From Kribbella qitaiheensis (GTDB taxonomy: Bacteria; Actinomycetota; Actinomycetes; Propionibacteriales; Kribbellaceae), in NCBI RefSeq assembly GCF_014217565.1, contig NZ_CP043661.1, positions 248,001 through 312,000 of the forward strand: a stretch of 64,000 nucleotides of DNA. The letters run 5' to 3'. The position numbers were made by a program, and so were the translations under genes. The notes below the pieces were generated by a model. The model searched no databases and was not told the origin of the DNA. It worked only from the letters and a program-made list of their open reading frames with translations. Shown here one piece after another: positions 35,607-43,893 of the stretch. The first letter of the stretch is position 1; the number at the start of each line of letters is the position of its first letter.

Positions 35607-36512
35607 TCAGGACCATTCCCAGGCGATGCCGATGAGGCCGCGGTCCACCGACGGTACGACGACGTGGACGCGGCCGTCCGGGCTCATCATCAGTTCACGC
35701 CGCAGGATGTCCGGCTCGCCGGAGTGATGGCGGCGGAACTCGCTGACCCGGACCGGCATCGCCGCCCGGTCGAACTTGATCTCCAGGACGTAGTGGGTGC
35801 CGGGCCATTCGTGGAAACGGTAGTAGTGCTGCGACTCGATCCCACTGCGGTCGTCGATCTCGTAGCGGACGACCGCGGTGTCGCCGACGGTCAGCATCCG
35901 GTCCAGCAACAGCTCACCCAGTACGGCGCCGTCGTCGGGGTCCCGCGCCACCCGGCCGGTGCGGCAACCGGTCACGCCGCGTGGCGCGATCAAGGTCACG
36001 TCACAGCCTGGTTCGCCTTGGTGCACGACGATCTGACGGTCGGTCTCCTTGACCGCGACCAGGGTCTGGACCACCCGCTTCGAGGTCACGCTGCGATCCG
36101 CGCCGATGACGATCTCCTCGACCACGGTGACACTACGCAGCCGGCCGTGGGCGTCCCGCCGTACTTCGTCCAGGAGGCGAGCCAGCGTCGGCGCGTAGTC
36201 GACCACGGCGTACGGCGTGGTCTCGACGATCGGCTCCGAGCGTGCCGGCGGGATCCGGACCGCCAGCCAGCCGACCGGGAGATCCAGGAGTTCCTCGAGC
36301 GCGGTGACCACCGCGAGTGAGCCGTGCCGGGGATGGCGGCTGCCGTTCTGCCACGTACTGAGGGTGGCGACACCGACGTGCAGACCGCTGCCGGCCAGTT
36401 TGGCCTGGATCCGGTTGAGAGCCAGACCCCGATTCGCGATCGCGGTACGGAGGGCGTCGGCGAAGGGCGCGTCGGGGCTGATGTCCGGGACGTGGATCCG
36501 CGCTTCGGTCAT
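35607..36512 (-). CDS. XRE-type helix-turn-helix regulator
   Basis: 301 residues, ATG 36512 with GAGGGAT upstream. The N-terminal HTH is FADALRTAIANRGLALNRIQ, then VGVATLSTWQNGSRHPRHGS. The C-terminal 200 residues form a beta-rich ligand-type domain (VVRYEIDDRSGIESQHYYRF) that I do not recognise. It is convergent with the phospholipase and divergent from the cysteine-protease gene, with a repeat-bearing spacer between. Confidence 0.8.
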   Translation of the reverse strand: MTEARIHVPDISPDAPFADALRTAIANRGLALNRIQAKLAGSGLHVGVATLSTWQNGSRHPRHGSLAVVTALEELLDLPVGWLAVRIPPARSEPIVETTPYAVVDYAPTLARLLDEVRRDAHGRLRSVTVVEEIVIGADRSVTSKRVVQTLVAVKETDRQIVVHQGEPGCDVTLIAPRGVTGCRTGRVARDPDDGAVLGELLLDRMLTVGDTAVVRYEIDDRSGIESQHYYRFHEWPGTHYVLEIKFDRAAMPVRVSEFRRHHSGEPDILRRELMMSPDGRVHVVVPSVDRGLIGIAWEWS

Positions 36513-36593
36513 GGTCGTGATCCCTCGATGAGGCTTGGTCCGCCGTCAGTGTAAACGTTCACAGCTGGACGATGGTGACCGGCGTCACCTGCT

Positions 36594-36618
36594 GTTCACC
36601 GCGGGTTCGCCGTTCACA
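36594..36618. promoter_or_regulatory. GTTCACC direct repeats (PHO-box-like)
   Basis: GTTCACC at 36594 and GTTCGCC at 36605 are spaced 11 nt, the PhoP box period, followed by GTTCACA at 36612. An extra palindrome-like GTAAACGTTCAC is at 36551-36562. The sites sit between the XRE gene and the cysteine-protease operon and could be bound by PhoP or by the XRE regulator. Confidence 0.4.
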
Positions 36619-36705
36619 CCGCCTCCGCGCGCGATTCCAGGTCCTTGTCCAGCGGTGATCGGGTGATCACGATGAGTCCCCTCACCGCCCCACAGAGGAG
36701 GACCC

Positions 36706-37287
36706 ATGAGGAGGGTCAGGACCCGCCGTACCCGGTCATTGCTGCTGGCAATGATCATCGGGCTGGCAACGCTCGTCCCACTCGCCCCGGCGGCCTCGGC
36801 CGCGCCGGGCAGCTGGTATCTCAACCTCACCGGCCAGTCGCAGCAGAAGTCGAACTGGTGCTGGGCCGCGTCCGGCAACAGCGTCGCGACGTTCTACGGC
36901 TACAACTACTCGCAGAACCAGTTCTGTAACCTTGCCTTCGGCAACGCCCAGAACGCCACCTGCCCGAACAACCAGGCGACGCTGGGCAACGACCAGCGCG
37001 CGTTCGGCTCGATCGGGATCAGCCAGGGCAACTACGTCTCCGGCACGCTGAGTTTCAGCACCCTGGTCACCGAGTTGTCGAACAACCGCCCGGTGATGAC
37101 CCGGATCGGCTGGACCGGCGGTGGCGGCCACATGATGGACATCATCGGCTACGACTCGTCGAACAGCACGATCGAGTACTACAACCCCTGGCCGGACGAC
37201 CAGCGGTACAACTACTCGACCTACAACTGGTACCGGTCCAACTCGCAGTTCACCTGGACGCACTCGCTCTACCGGATCGGAGCCTGA
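36706..37287 (+). CDS. Secreted papain-like cysteine protease
   Basis: 193 residues, ATG 36706 with GAGGAGG upstream. Signal peptide 1-33 (SLLLAMIIGLATLVPLAPAA, SAA cleavage). The catalytic Cys is Cys52 in QQKSNWCWAASGNSV, the oxyanion Gln lies just before it, His142 is in GGGGHMMDIIGYD, and Asn160 in EYYNPWPDD completes the triad. This is the papain-like_cys_pep type. There is no propeptide, so control of activity may come from the co-transcribed gene that follows after 3 nt. Confidence 0.87.
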   Translation: MRRVRTRRTRSLLLAMIIGLATLVPLAPAASAAPGSWYLNLTGQSQQKSNWCWAASGNSVATFYGYNYSQNQFCNLAFGNAQNATCPNNQATLGNDQRAFGSIGISQGNYVSGTLSFSTLVTELSNNRPVMTRIGWTGGGGHMMDIIGYDSSNSTIEYYNPWPDDQRYNYSTYNWYRSNSQFTWTHSLYRIGA

Positions 37288-37290
37288 ACC

Positions 37291-38100
37291 ATGGCGCCCT
37301 TCAAGCAGCATCTACTGAGGATCGCAGCGGCGCTGGGGATCGGCACGCTGACGGTGTTCTCCGCGGCCGCGACCGCCGGTGCGGCGACACCAGGCCCGGA
37401 TCTCACCGCGGCGTCCGGTGCGGCCCACTCGGCCCAGGCCGGGCAACTCCTCGACAAGGCCGCGCAGCAGATGGCTCAGCGGTCCGGCCTGGCACCGTCG
37501 GCGAAGGCGGCATCGGCGAAGGCGGCCCTCGTCGTACAGCAGGACACCGTTCCTGTGTACGCGTTGAGTGCCGATTTCGTCCGGTCGCGGTCGAACGAGG
37601 TCGGCACCCTTTGGTACGTCGCCACCAAGGCGACGAAGGGGAGTGCCGTGATGACCGTCTACACGGCTCCCGACAAGGCCACCGGGGCCTGGCAGCCGGT
37701 CAACATCGCGACCGGTGACACCGAGGCCAAGATGGCTGCGGCGGCCCACGGCGCGAAGGTGCTGACCGAGCCGCAGATCGGTGCCTGGTACGCCGTTTCG
37801 GGTAACCAGATCCGCGCACTCGACCCCGATGGGATCAAGGCGATCGGGACCAAGCCGATCAGCCTCACGTCGTACCGGCAGCAGGTCGCGGCCCGGTACG
37901 CCGACAAGCAGGCGGGCAGTGCCTACGCGAAGAACGGCACCGCTGGCGGGTACGACGTCTCGGCCGCGGCGCCAGCCACGGCAGAGGTCCAGTCGGAGTC
38001 GAATCGTGGAGCCTGGATGGTGCTGGTCGGCGGAGCGGGTGTGGCTGTCATCTGCGGTCTGCTGACCGTGGTCGCTCGGCGTAGGCGAGTGCTCGCCTGA
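37291..38100 (+). CDS. Exported protein with C-terminal membrane anchor, partner of the cysteine protease
   Basis: 269 residues. Signal peptide about 1-32 (RIAAALGIGTLTVFSAAATA), an Ala-rich helical stretch about 40-75, a beta-rich domain about 80-200 (TLWYVATKATKGSAVMTVYT), and a C-terminal helix GAWMVLVGGAGVAVICGLLT ending in Arg-rich VARRRRVLA, a stop-transfer anchor. No known family. It starts 3 nt after the protease stop and is followed by a terminator, so the two form a dedicated unit. It may be a protease inhibitor, substrate or anchor; that is inference. Confidence 0.75.
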   Translation: MAPFKQHLLRIAAALGIGTLTVFSAAATAGAATPGPDLTAASGAAHSAQAGQLLDKAAQQMAQRSGLAPSAKAASAKAALVVQQDTVPVYALSADFVRSRSNEVGTLWYVATKATKGSAVMTVYTAPDKATGAWQPVNIATGDTEAKMAAAAHGAKVLTEPQIGAWYAVSGNQIRALDPDGIKAIGTKPISLTSYRQQVAARYADKQAGSAYAKNGTAGGYDVSAAAPATAEVQSESNRGAWMVLVGGAGVAVICGLLTVVARRRRVLA

Positions 38101-38115
38101 CCTTCGAGAACCGAT

Positions 38116-38145
38116 GAGGCCGCAGGCTCCGACAGCTGCGGCCTC
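38116..38145 (+). terminator. Terminator hairpin after the protease operon
   Basis: Perfect 10-bp stem GAGGCCGCAG/CTGCGGCCTC (38116-38125 and 38136-38145) with a 10-nt loop, 15 nt after the upstream stop. It directly precedes the TAAGGT -10 element of the next gene. Confidence 0.65.
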
Positions 38146-38158
38146 TAAGGTTGCGTGC

Positions 38159-38812
38159 GTGACCAACGTGAGGGCGTCCCACATCGTCTGGGACTGGAAC
38201 GGGACTCTGCTCAACGACAACACCGTGGTGCTTGCCGCCGTCAACGATGTCTGCGCCCACTTCGGCCGGGCCGCGCTGACCTGGGAGGAGTGGCAGGGGT
38301 TCTACTCACGACCGGTGCGGCCTTGCTACGAGCGGGTGCTGGCGCGCGTCCTGACCGACGAGGACTGGGTCTCGGTCGATCGGCTTTACCACGATCGGTA
38401 CGACCTGCTGCTGCACACCTCCGCGCTCGCCCCCGGCGTACCGGACGAGTTGCATTCGTGGATGGCGACCGGGCGCACGCAGTCGCTGTTGTCGATGTGG
38501 TTCCACTCGCAGCTCCTCCCAACCGTGGACGGTCACGGGCTGACCGAGCTGTTCCAGCGGATCGACGGACTGCCGGGGGAGCTCGGTGGCGAGTCCAAGA
38601 CCGAGCACCTGGTCCGCCACCTGGAGGCGCAGAGCCTGGATCCGGCCGGCGTGCTGGTGATCGGCGATGTCGTAGACGACGCGGAGGCCGCGCTCGCGGT
38701 CGGCGCGCAGTGCATCCTGGTCGCTACCGGCGGGATGAACCGGGCGGCGCTCGAGGCGACCGGCGTACCTGTGACCTCGACCATTCCCGAGGCGGTCCGG
38801 CTGATCGCCTGA
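38159..38812 (+). CDS. HAD-superfamily hydrolase
   Basis: 217 residues. GTG 38159 has TAAGGT 7 nt upstream. HAD motif I is IVWDWNGTLLND (nucleophile Asp, with Trp between the two acidic positions and Asn for the second Asp, a variant seen in some phosphoglycolate-phosphatase-like proteins). Motif II is near SLLSMW, motif III Lys in GGESKTEHL, and motif IV VLVIGDVVDDAEAA. Predicted small-molecule phosphatase. With Asn at the general-acid position activity should be tested rather than assumed. Confidence 0.82.
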   Translation: MTNVRASHIVWDWNGTLLNDNTVVLAAVNDVCAHFGRAALTWEEWQGFYSRPVRPCYERVLARVLTDEDWVSVDRLYHDRYDLLLHTSALAPGVPDELHSWMATGRTQSLLSMWFHSQLLPTVDGHGLTELFQRIDGLPGELGGESKTEHLVRHLEAQSLDPAGVLVIGDVVDDAEAALAVGAQCILVATGGMNRAALEATGVPVTSTIPEAVRLIA

Positions 38813-38869
38813 GCTGTCCAGGTGCTGGATAGAGAATGCTGCAAGGCGGGCTGCCTACCGTCGCCGGGT

Positions 38870-39504
38870 ATGAAGCCCACGCGTACTGACCACCCCTGCA
38901 CCCACTGTTCCCGGTGGACCTCAAGGTCGGCCGGCTGATGGCAAGGCGACTGCAATGGCAGCGTCTGAAGGACCGGCCGGATCTGGCCGCCGGCCCGGTT
39001 CGAACGGCACTCGACGACCTGGATGCCCTGGTCGCGCCGATCGACCCCGGACTGGCGGACACGGCCGCATTCTGCGCCGAGTACGGCGTTCCGCTCGAAG
39101 CGTCCGCGAACTGCCTGATCGTGGAGGGCCGCCGGTCGGCCGTCACGAGGGTAGCGGCCGTCGTCGTACTGGCGACCGCGCGTGCTGACGTCCGCGGCGT
39201 CGTCCGGCGACATCTCGACGTCCGCAAACTCTCCTTCACCGCCCACGACGACGCCGTCAGCCGGACGGCGATGGAGTACGGCGGCATCACGCCCATCGGG
39301 CTACCGGCTGACTGGCCGGTGCTGGTGGACGAAGCCGTCACCACGGCGGGCTCGGTGATCCTCGGCAGCGGGATCCGCGGCTCCAAGCTGCTCGTCGAAG
39401 GCTCGGCCCTCCGCCGCCTGCACGCTGCCCAGATCCTCCAGCTGGCGCTGCCCACCGTCGACGCCGACATCGAGGTCGCGCGCCCAGCCCTGTCCGGCTT
39501 CTAG
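38870..39504 (+). CDS. YbaK/EbsC-family aminoacyl-tRNA deacylase-like protein, frameshifted at the start
   Basis: Corrected length about 211 residues. The body (GPVRTALDDLDALVAPID onward; SANCLIVEGRRSAVTRVAAV; VVRRHLDVRKLSFTAHDDAV; GGITPIGLPADWPVLVD) is a YbaK domain with the conserved Lys in RKLSF. These proteins remove mischarged amino acids from tRNA. ATG 38870 lies 8 nt after TACCGT and reads MKPTRTDHP; one C missing from the run at 38893-38896 would join it to LHPLFPVDLKVGRLMARR. Without that correction the start would be GTG 38914. Confidence 0.72.
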
Positions 39505-39559
39505 CCCGTCTCCAACCCACCGCCCCAAGGGTGTGGTGGTGGGTACCGGTCGTGGCGAG

Positions 39560-40327
39560 ATGGACAGCGAAAAGATGGACGCCGAGTTCGACGTGGTTGC
39601 CGACTGGACCAGGGCAGCGGTCGAGCAACTCGGTGCCGACCATGCGATCCCGGCCGGCTGCCGCGGCAGCGCGAGTCCCTCCGCGCTCGCCTGGCTGGCC
39701 GAGGCGCTCGAATTCACCGCCGGGACGAGGCTGCTCGACCTGGGTGCCGGGATCGGCGGTCCGGCGGCCTGGGCGGTCCGCCGTTACGGCGTACGGCCTG
39801 TGCTGGCCGATCCGATGGAAGGTGCCTGCCGCGCCGCTGCCCGGCTGTTCGGCCTGCCGGCTTTCGAGGCGGACGGGACGGCCGTTCCGTTGCGAACGGC
39901 ATCAATCAGTACTGCGTGGTGTCTCGGCGTCCTCTGCACGGTCGAGGACAAGGCCGGCCTCTTGGCGGAGCTGCACCGAGTCCTCGCTCCCGGCGCCGGC
40001 CTCGGGCTCCTCGTCCTGGTCGCCCAGACCACCCACCTGGATCCGATCCCGGCGGGCAATTCTTTCCCGACCCAGACCGAGCTCCAGGACCTCTTGAGCC
40101 AGAGCGGCTTCACGATCGAGGAACAGGTCGCCGACCCGCGCGACACACCGTCCTCCTGGACCCGCCGGACCGACCGCGTCGACGCTTTGATCCGCCGGCA
40201 ACACCACGATGACAAGGCCTACCTCCAGGCCGAGGAACAAGAAGACCGCCTCGGCGTGCTCCTCTCCAGCGGCCAGCTCAGCTCCCAGCTCCTCCACGCC
40301 ACCCGCTCGAGCCGAGCCTGGAGCTGA
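39560..40327 (+). CDS. Class I SAM-dependent methyltransferase
   Basis: 255 residues from ATG 39560 (GTG 39533 is possible). SAM-binding motif I is RLLDLGAGIGGPAAWAV, motif II VRPVLADPMEGACRAA, and the post-motif region STAWCLGVLCTVEDKAGLLA leads into ELHRVLAPGAGLGLLVLV. Substrate unknown; the architecture resembles small-molecule methyltransferases. Convergent with the LexA-like gene, 6 bp apart. Confidence 0.82.
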   Translation: MDSEKMDAEFDVVADWTRAAVEQLGADHAIPAGCRGSASPSALAWLAEALEFTAGTRLLDLGAGIGGPAAWAVRRYGVRPVLADPMEGACRAAARLFGLPAFEADGTAVPLRTASISTAWCLGVLCTVEDKAGLLAELHRVLAPGAGLGLLVLVAQTTHLDPIPAGNSFPTQTELQDLLSQSGFTIEEQVADPRDTPSSWTRRTDRVDALIRRQHHDDKAYLQAEEQEDRLGVLLSSGQLSSQLLHATRSSRAWS

Positions 40328-40333
40328 TCGGGG

Positions 40334-40993
40334 TCAGACGCTCCGGAGTACGGAGACCACGACGCCGAGGACGGTGGCCTGGTCGCCGTCGATGACTTCG
40401 TACTCCGGGTTGCGCGGTTCCAGGAACACGTGGCCGTTGCGGCGGCGATAGACCTTGACGGTCGCCTCGTCGTCGATCATCGCGGCGACGATCTGGCCGG
40501 AGTGGGCCTCGGACTGCTGCCGGACGACGACGGTGTCGCCGTCGCAGATCGCGGCGTCGATCATCGACTCGCCCCGCACCTTCAGAGCGAAGACGGTGCC
40601 ACGCCCGGTCAGGCCGCGCGGCAACGAGAGGAACTCGTCGACGTGCTCGATGGCGGAGATCGGCGTACCGGCCGCGATGTCACCGACCACCGGCACGGAG
40701 ACCGAGTCGTCAGAGGTCGACTCCGACGGGGCTGACCGCAGGAACGCCCGTACGTCGATCGGTCGCGACACGGAGGCGCTGCGACGCAGAAACCCCTTCT
40801 CCTCAAGGCTCGTCAAGTGCTTCGACACGGAAGAGGTCGACCGCAGGCCGACCGCATCGCCGATCTGCCGGCTGCTCGGGGAGTACCCGTTCTTGACCAC
40901 ACAGTCCCGGATCACCCCCAGGATCCGCTGCTGCCGCTCCGGCAACACAGAGGTGTCCAACTGACCGAACGGCTCAAGATCGTCGTAGCTCAC
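40334..40993 (-). CDS. LexA-like repressor with S24 self-cleavage domain
   Basis: 219 residues. Winged helix: YSPSSRQIGDAVGLRSTSSV followed by SKHLTSLEEKGFLRR. The S24 domain keeps the cleavage bond Ala108-Gly109 (VGDIAAGTP), nucleophile Ser143 (VRGESMIDAAICDGD) and general base Lys180 (EATVKVYRR), so RecA-stimulated autocleavage is plausible. GTG 40993 has TAGTAT 6 nt upstream, within the MerR gene stop. Compared with the main actinobacterial LexA, as recalled, the recognition helix differs (RSTSSVSKHLTSLEE versus TSTSSVAHQLKVLEE), so this may be a second, paralogous regulator. No clear SOS box is visible nearby. Confidence 0.82.
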   Translation of the reverse strand: MSYDDLEPFGQLDTSVLPERQQRILGVIRDCVVKNGYSPSSRQIGDAVGLRSTSSVSKHLTSLEEKGFLRRSASVSRPIDVRAFLRSAPSESTSDDSVSVPVVGDIAAGTPISAIEHVDEFLSLPRGLTGRGTVFALKVRGESMIDAAICDGDTVVVRQQSEAHSGQIVAAMIDDEATVKVYRRRNGHVFLEPRNPEYEVIDGDQATVLGVVVSVLRSV

Positions 40994-41002
40994 CGCGAAA
41001 TA

Positions 41003-41434
41003 CTAGAGTGCGCTGGACCTCTGCCCGGTACCGCCTCGCAGGTCGGTGAAAGGTATCGGACAGTTCGGCTCGGATGCGCAGCTCATCAGGTCGTCGCAGC
41101 CGACGGCGAGGGCCGAACGCAGGGTTGCCGCGATCACCGATAGGTCGGCGATCCGGGTTTCGATGTCGGCCAGTTTCGTGGCGGCGCGTTCCTTCAGGTC
41201 CGTGCCGTGATGGTGACCGCCGACCTTGAGCAGGTCGGCGATCTCGTCCAGCGAGAAGCCGAGGCGCTGGGCGGCCTTGATCACGCGGAGGGTCGTCACG
41301 GCCTCGGGTGGGTAGAGGCGGTGGCCGCCGTTGGTGCGGTCCGGTTCGGCGAGTAGGCCGCGGCGTTCGTAGTACCGGAGAGTCTGGAGGTTGACTCCGG
41401 CTGCGCTGGCGACCTGGCTGCTGCGGAGCTTCAT
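41003..41434 (-). CDS. MerR-family transcriptional regulator with Cys-rich tail
   Basis: 143 residues, ATG 41434. MerR winged helix: RSSQVASAAGVNLQTLRYYE, then RRGLLAEPDRTNGGHRLYPP; coiled-coil dimer helix LKERAATKLADIETRIADLS. The tail GCDDLMSCASEPNCPIPF has three Cys residues and may bind a metal or thiol-reactive ligand. Start overlaps the stop of the upstream gene (ATGA), so it is translated with the Cys-pair protein. The operator is expected in the promoter at 41761-41792. Confidence 0.87.
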   Translation of the reverse strand: MKLRSSQVASAAGVNLQTLRYYERRGLLAEPDRTNGGHRLYPPEAVTTLRVIKAAQRLGFSLDEIADLLKVGGHHHGTDLKERAATKLADIETRIADLSVIAATLRSALAVGCDDLMSCASEPNCPIPFTDLRGGTGQRSSAL

Positions 41435-41754
41435 GAGAGTGCGGCGGTGGCTCGGGTGGCCAAAGCGTCGAGGACCGTACTGCGGGTCGGTGGGACCGTG
41501 GCGGTCAGGAGGATCTCGCCGTTGTGGCTGGGGGAGAAGGTGAAGGTGAAGAACGAGCAGCAGTCCGTTTCCCGGGCGGTGAGCGCTCTCGCGGTTTCCT
41601 CGGCAGCGGCGTCGAGGCGCAGTTCGAGAGCCGAGTCGGTGCGGACGACAGCTCGCAGGGAGGTTGCGAAGAGGTCGTCGAACTCGGCGACTCGTAGTGG
41701 TTGCTCGGCGGTCGGCAAGGTGCATGCATCGGGCACCCAGTTCTCTGTACTCAT
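41431..41754 (-). CDS. Small conserved protein co-transcribed with MerR
   Basis: 107 residues from ATG 41754. Recognisable by the conserved start NWVPDACTLPTAEQPLRVAE and by TARETDCCSFFTFTFSP, with Cys residues in DAC and DCC. Such proteins regularly sit beside MerR regulators in actinomycetes. The vicinal Cys pair suggests metal or thiol chemistry, but no activity is established. Leaderless: a TACCGT -10 ends 6 nt before the ATG. Confidence 0.75.
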   Translation of the reverse strand: MSTENWVPDACTLPTAEQPLRVAEFDDLFATSLRAVVRTDSALELRLDAAAEETARALTARETDCCSFFTFTFSPSHNGEILLTATVPPTRSTVLDALATRATAALS

Positions 41755-41760
41755 GGAACG

Positions 41761-41792
41761 ACGGTAAACCCGTACCCCGGTACCGGATGCAA
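41761..41792 (-). promoter_or_regulatory. MerR-type promoter with long spacer and central dyad
   Basis: Minus strand: -35 TTGCAT (41792-41787), 20-nt spacer, -10 TACCGT (41766-41761). The spacer carries the dyad GTACCGGGGTAC (41772-41783). A 19-20-nt spacer with a dyad between the elements is the hallmark of MerR-activated promoters. It may also influence the divergent GMC gene. Confidence 0.6.
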
Positions 41793-41810
41793 GCTGATTG
41801 GATGGTTGGT

Positions 41811-43838
41811 ATGGGTGGCTCACTCAGCGGGCAGCAGCGGTTGGTTCTTGGGTGGTTGGCGGAGCTGGCGGTGCCCGCGGATGAGTTTCCGTCGGCGAGA
41901 GACGTTGGTGTTGTCGAGTTCGTGGAGCGGGTGCTTGCCGAGGATCGGCCGGACTGGTTGCCGCGGGTGGTGCGGGGGCTCGAGGTTGCTGGGATGGAGC
42001 CCGACCTTGACGTAGTACTGGCTGATCCGGACGGGGCGTGGCTGGTTCGGCTGCTGGCACAGGGGTTCTATGCGGGCGAGGGGCAGTACGACGGGCAGCC
42101 GGCGGCGTGGGTGATGGTGGGCTGGCAACCCGCTGCGGGTGGGCCTTGGGAGCCGGTCGAGTTGGAACTCGCAGTCACGCCTCGGGCGGCGTTGGCTGAT
42201 CGGTATGACTGCGTGATCATCGGGTCGGGGGCTGGTGGGGGAGCGGCTGCGCAAGTGGTTGCCGAGTCGGGGCGGTCGGTGCTGGTGGTCGAGACCGGGC
42301 GGTACCCGGCCACCGATGACCTGACGCGTGACCATCTGCGGAACCCGCGCTCGGTTGTCGGGCTGCCGGCGCCGACCGACCCGGATCCGCGCGGTCGGCC
42401 GAGGGTGTCCGTCGTGGATGGCGAGCGTCGGGTGGTGCTGCCGCCCGACGGTCGCTGGGGCAACAACGCGTTCACCGTCGGCGGTGGCACTCGCGTGTAC
42501 GGCGCGCAGGCGTGGCGGTTCGTCCCGCGTGACTTCCGGATGGCCAGCACCTACGGCGTACCGGAGGGGAGTGGGCTGGCGGACTGGCCGATCAGCTATG
42601 ACGACCTGGAGCCGTACTACTCATTGGCCGAGCAGCGGTTCGGCGTGAGCGGTGGTGGGGTCGACCCGTGGCACGACCCGCGCTCGATCCCACTGCCGAT
42701 GCCACCGATGCCCCGGTCCGCGACCACGCAGCGCCTCGCGGCCGCGGCCGAGCGGCTCGGGTGGGGGACTCTCGACGTGCCGCTGCTCATCAACTCTGAG
42801 GACCGCGACGGCAGATCCGGCTGCGTGCGCTGCGGACAATGCGTCGGGTTCGCCTGCCCGGTCGAGGCCAAGGCAGGCACTCACAACACTGCCTTGCCGG
42901 CCGCACTCGCCACAGGCCGCTGCACGCTGGTGACGGAGACGACAGCTGAACGGTTGGTCGTCGACAGCCGCGGCCGCGTCACCGGCGTAGCGCTGGTGGC
43001 TGCCGATGCCGACGGCCGGATCTGGCGGCGTACGGTCGACTGCGCGGACGTCCTCATCGCCGCCGGCGCCACCGAAACCCCACGCCTGTTACTGAACAGT
43101 GCGCACGACGGCGAACCAAGGGGACTAGGCAACAATCTCGACCAGGTCGGCAGGTATCTCCAGGCCCATGTGTACGCCGGCGCGGTCGGCCTCTTCGACG
43201 ACGAGGTGGCCGAGCTGATCGGCCCCGGCGTATCGATCGCGACCTGCGACTTCCGCCACGGCAACGACGGGATCATCGGCGGCGGAATGCTGGCGAACGA
43301 GTTCGTCCCGACCCCAGCGGCGACGTACGACTACCTGACGGGCGCCGGCCTGATCCCGCGCGCGGGTTCGGCGGGCAAGCAGGCGATGCGGCGCGAAGCC
43401 CGGCGGATGCTGCGTGTGGTCGGGCCGATCCAGGAGGTTTCGTCGGCCGATTCCAGAGTGCGGGTCGACCCTGGCGTCGCCGATCGATTCGGCAACCCGG
43501 TGGTGGAGATCAGCGGATCAATTCATCCCGAGGACTTCCGCGCTCAGGCGTACATGAGTGAGAAGGCCAGACAGTGGCTGGCCGAAGCAGGTGCAGTCCG
43601 TACTGCGGTAGGCGGCGCCGGCACCCCCAACAGAGCCAGCGTCGGTCAGCACCAAGCCGGCACCTGCCGGATGGGCGACGATCCGGCCCGCTCTGTCGTC
43701 GATCCGGACGGCCGGGTCTGGGGGCACGACAACGTGCGGATCGTCGACGGCTCGGTCAACGTGACCAACGGCGGCGTGAATCCGGTCCTGACCATCCTGG
43801 CCGGGTCCCTGCGGACAGCCGCCCACCTGGTGAGCTAG
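41811..43838 (+). CDS. GMC-family oxidoreductase with ferredoxin-like Cys cluster
   Basis: 675 residues from ATG 41811 (ATG 41802 is also possible). An N-terminal helical domain of about 120 residues (LSGQQRLVLGWLAELAVPAD), like gluconate dehydrogenase subunit 3, is fused to a GMC flavoprotein: FAD motif CVIIGSGAGGGAAAQVVAES, NAFTVGGGTRVYGAQAWRF, and the catalytic end VGQHQAGTCRMGDDP with DGSVNVTNGGVNPVLTILAG (His and Asn). CVRCGQCVGFACPVEAK gives four closely spaced Cys. Predicted alcohol or sugar dehydrogenase using FAD. It is divergent from the MerR pair. Confidence 0.85.
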   Translation: MGGSLSGQQRLVLGWLAELAVPADEFPSARDVGVVEFVERVLAEDRPDWLPRVVRGLEVAGMEPDLDVVLADPDGAWLVRLLAQGFYAGEGQYDGQPAAWVMVGWQPAAGGPWEPVELELAVTPRAALADRYDCVIIGSGAGGGAAAQVVAESGRSVLVVETGRYPATDDLTRDHLRNPRSVVGLPAPTDPDPRGRPRVSVVDGERRVVLPPDGRWGNNAFTVGGGTRVYGAQAWRFVPRDFRMASTYGVPEGSGLADWPISYDDLEPYYSLAEQRFGVSGGGVDPWHDPRSIPLPMPPMPRSATTQRLAAAAERLGWGTLDVPLLINSEDRDGRSGCVRCGQCVGFACPVEAKAGTHNTALPAALATGRCTLVTETTAERLVVDSRGRVTGVALVAADADGRIWRRTVDCADVLIAAGATETPRLLLNSAHDGEPRGLGNNLDQVGRYLQAHVYAGAVGLFDDEVAELIGPGVSIATCDFRHGNDGIIGGGMLANEFVPTPAATYDYLTGAGLIPRAGSAGKQAMRREARRMLRVVGPIQEVSSADSRVRVDPGVADRFGNPVVEISGSIHPEDFRAQAYMSEKARQWLAEAGAVRTAVGGAGTPNRASVGQHQAGTCRMGDDPARSVVDPDGRVWGHDNVRIVDGSVNVTNGGVNPVLTILAGSLRTAAHLVS

Positions 43839-43852
43839 CCGGACCCGGCGCG

Positions 43853-43888
43853 CTGGGGAGCCCGGAGCAGGAACCCCGGGCTCCCCAG
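43853..43888. terminator. Bidirectional terminator hairpin
   Basis: Perfect 13-bp stem, arms 43853-43865 (CTGGGGAGCCCGG) and 43876-43888, 10-nt loop. It fills the gap between the convergent GMC gene (ends 43838) and the gene ending at 43894. Confidence 0.75.
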
Positions 43889-43893
43889 TCGTT

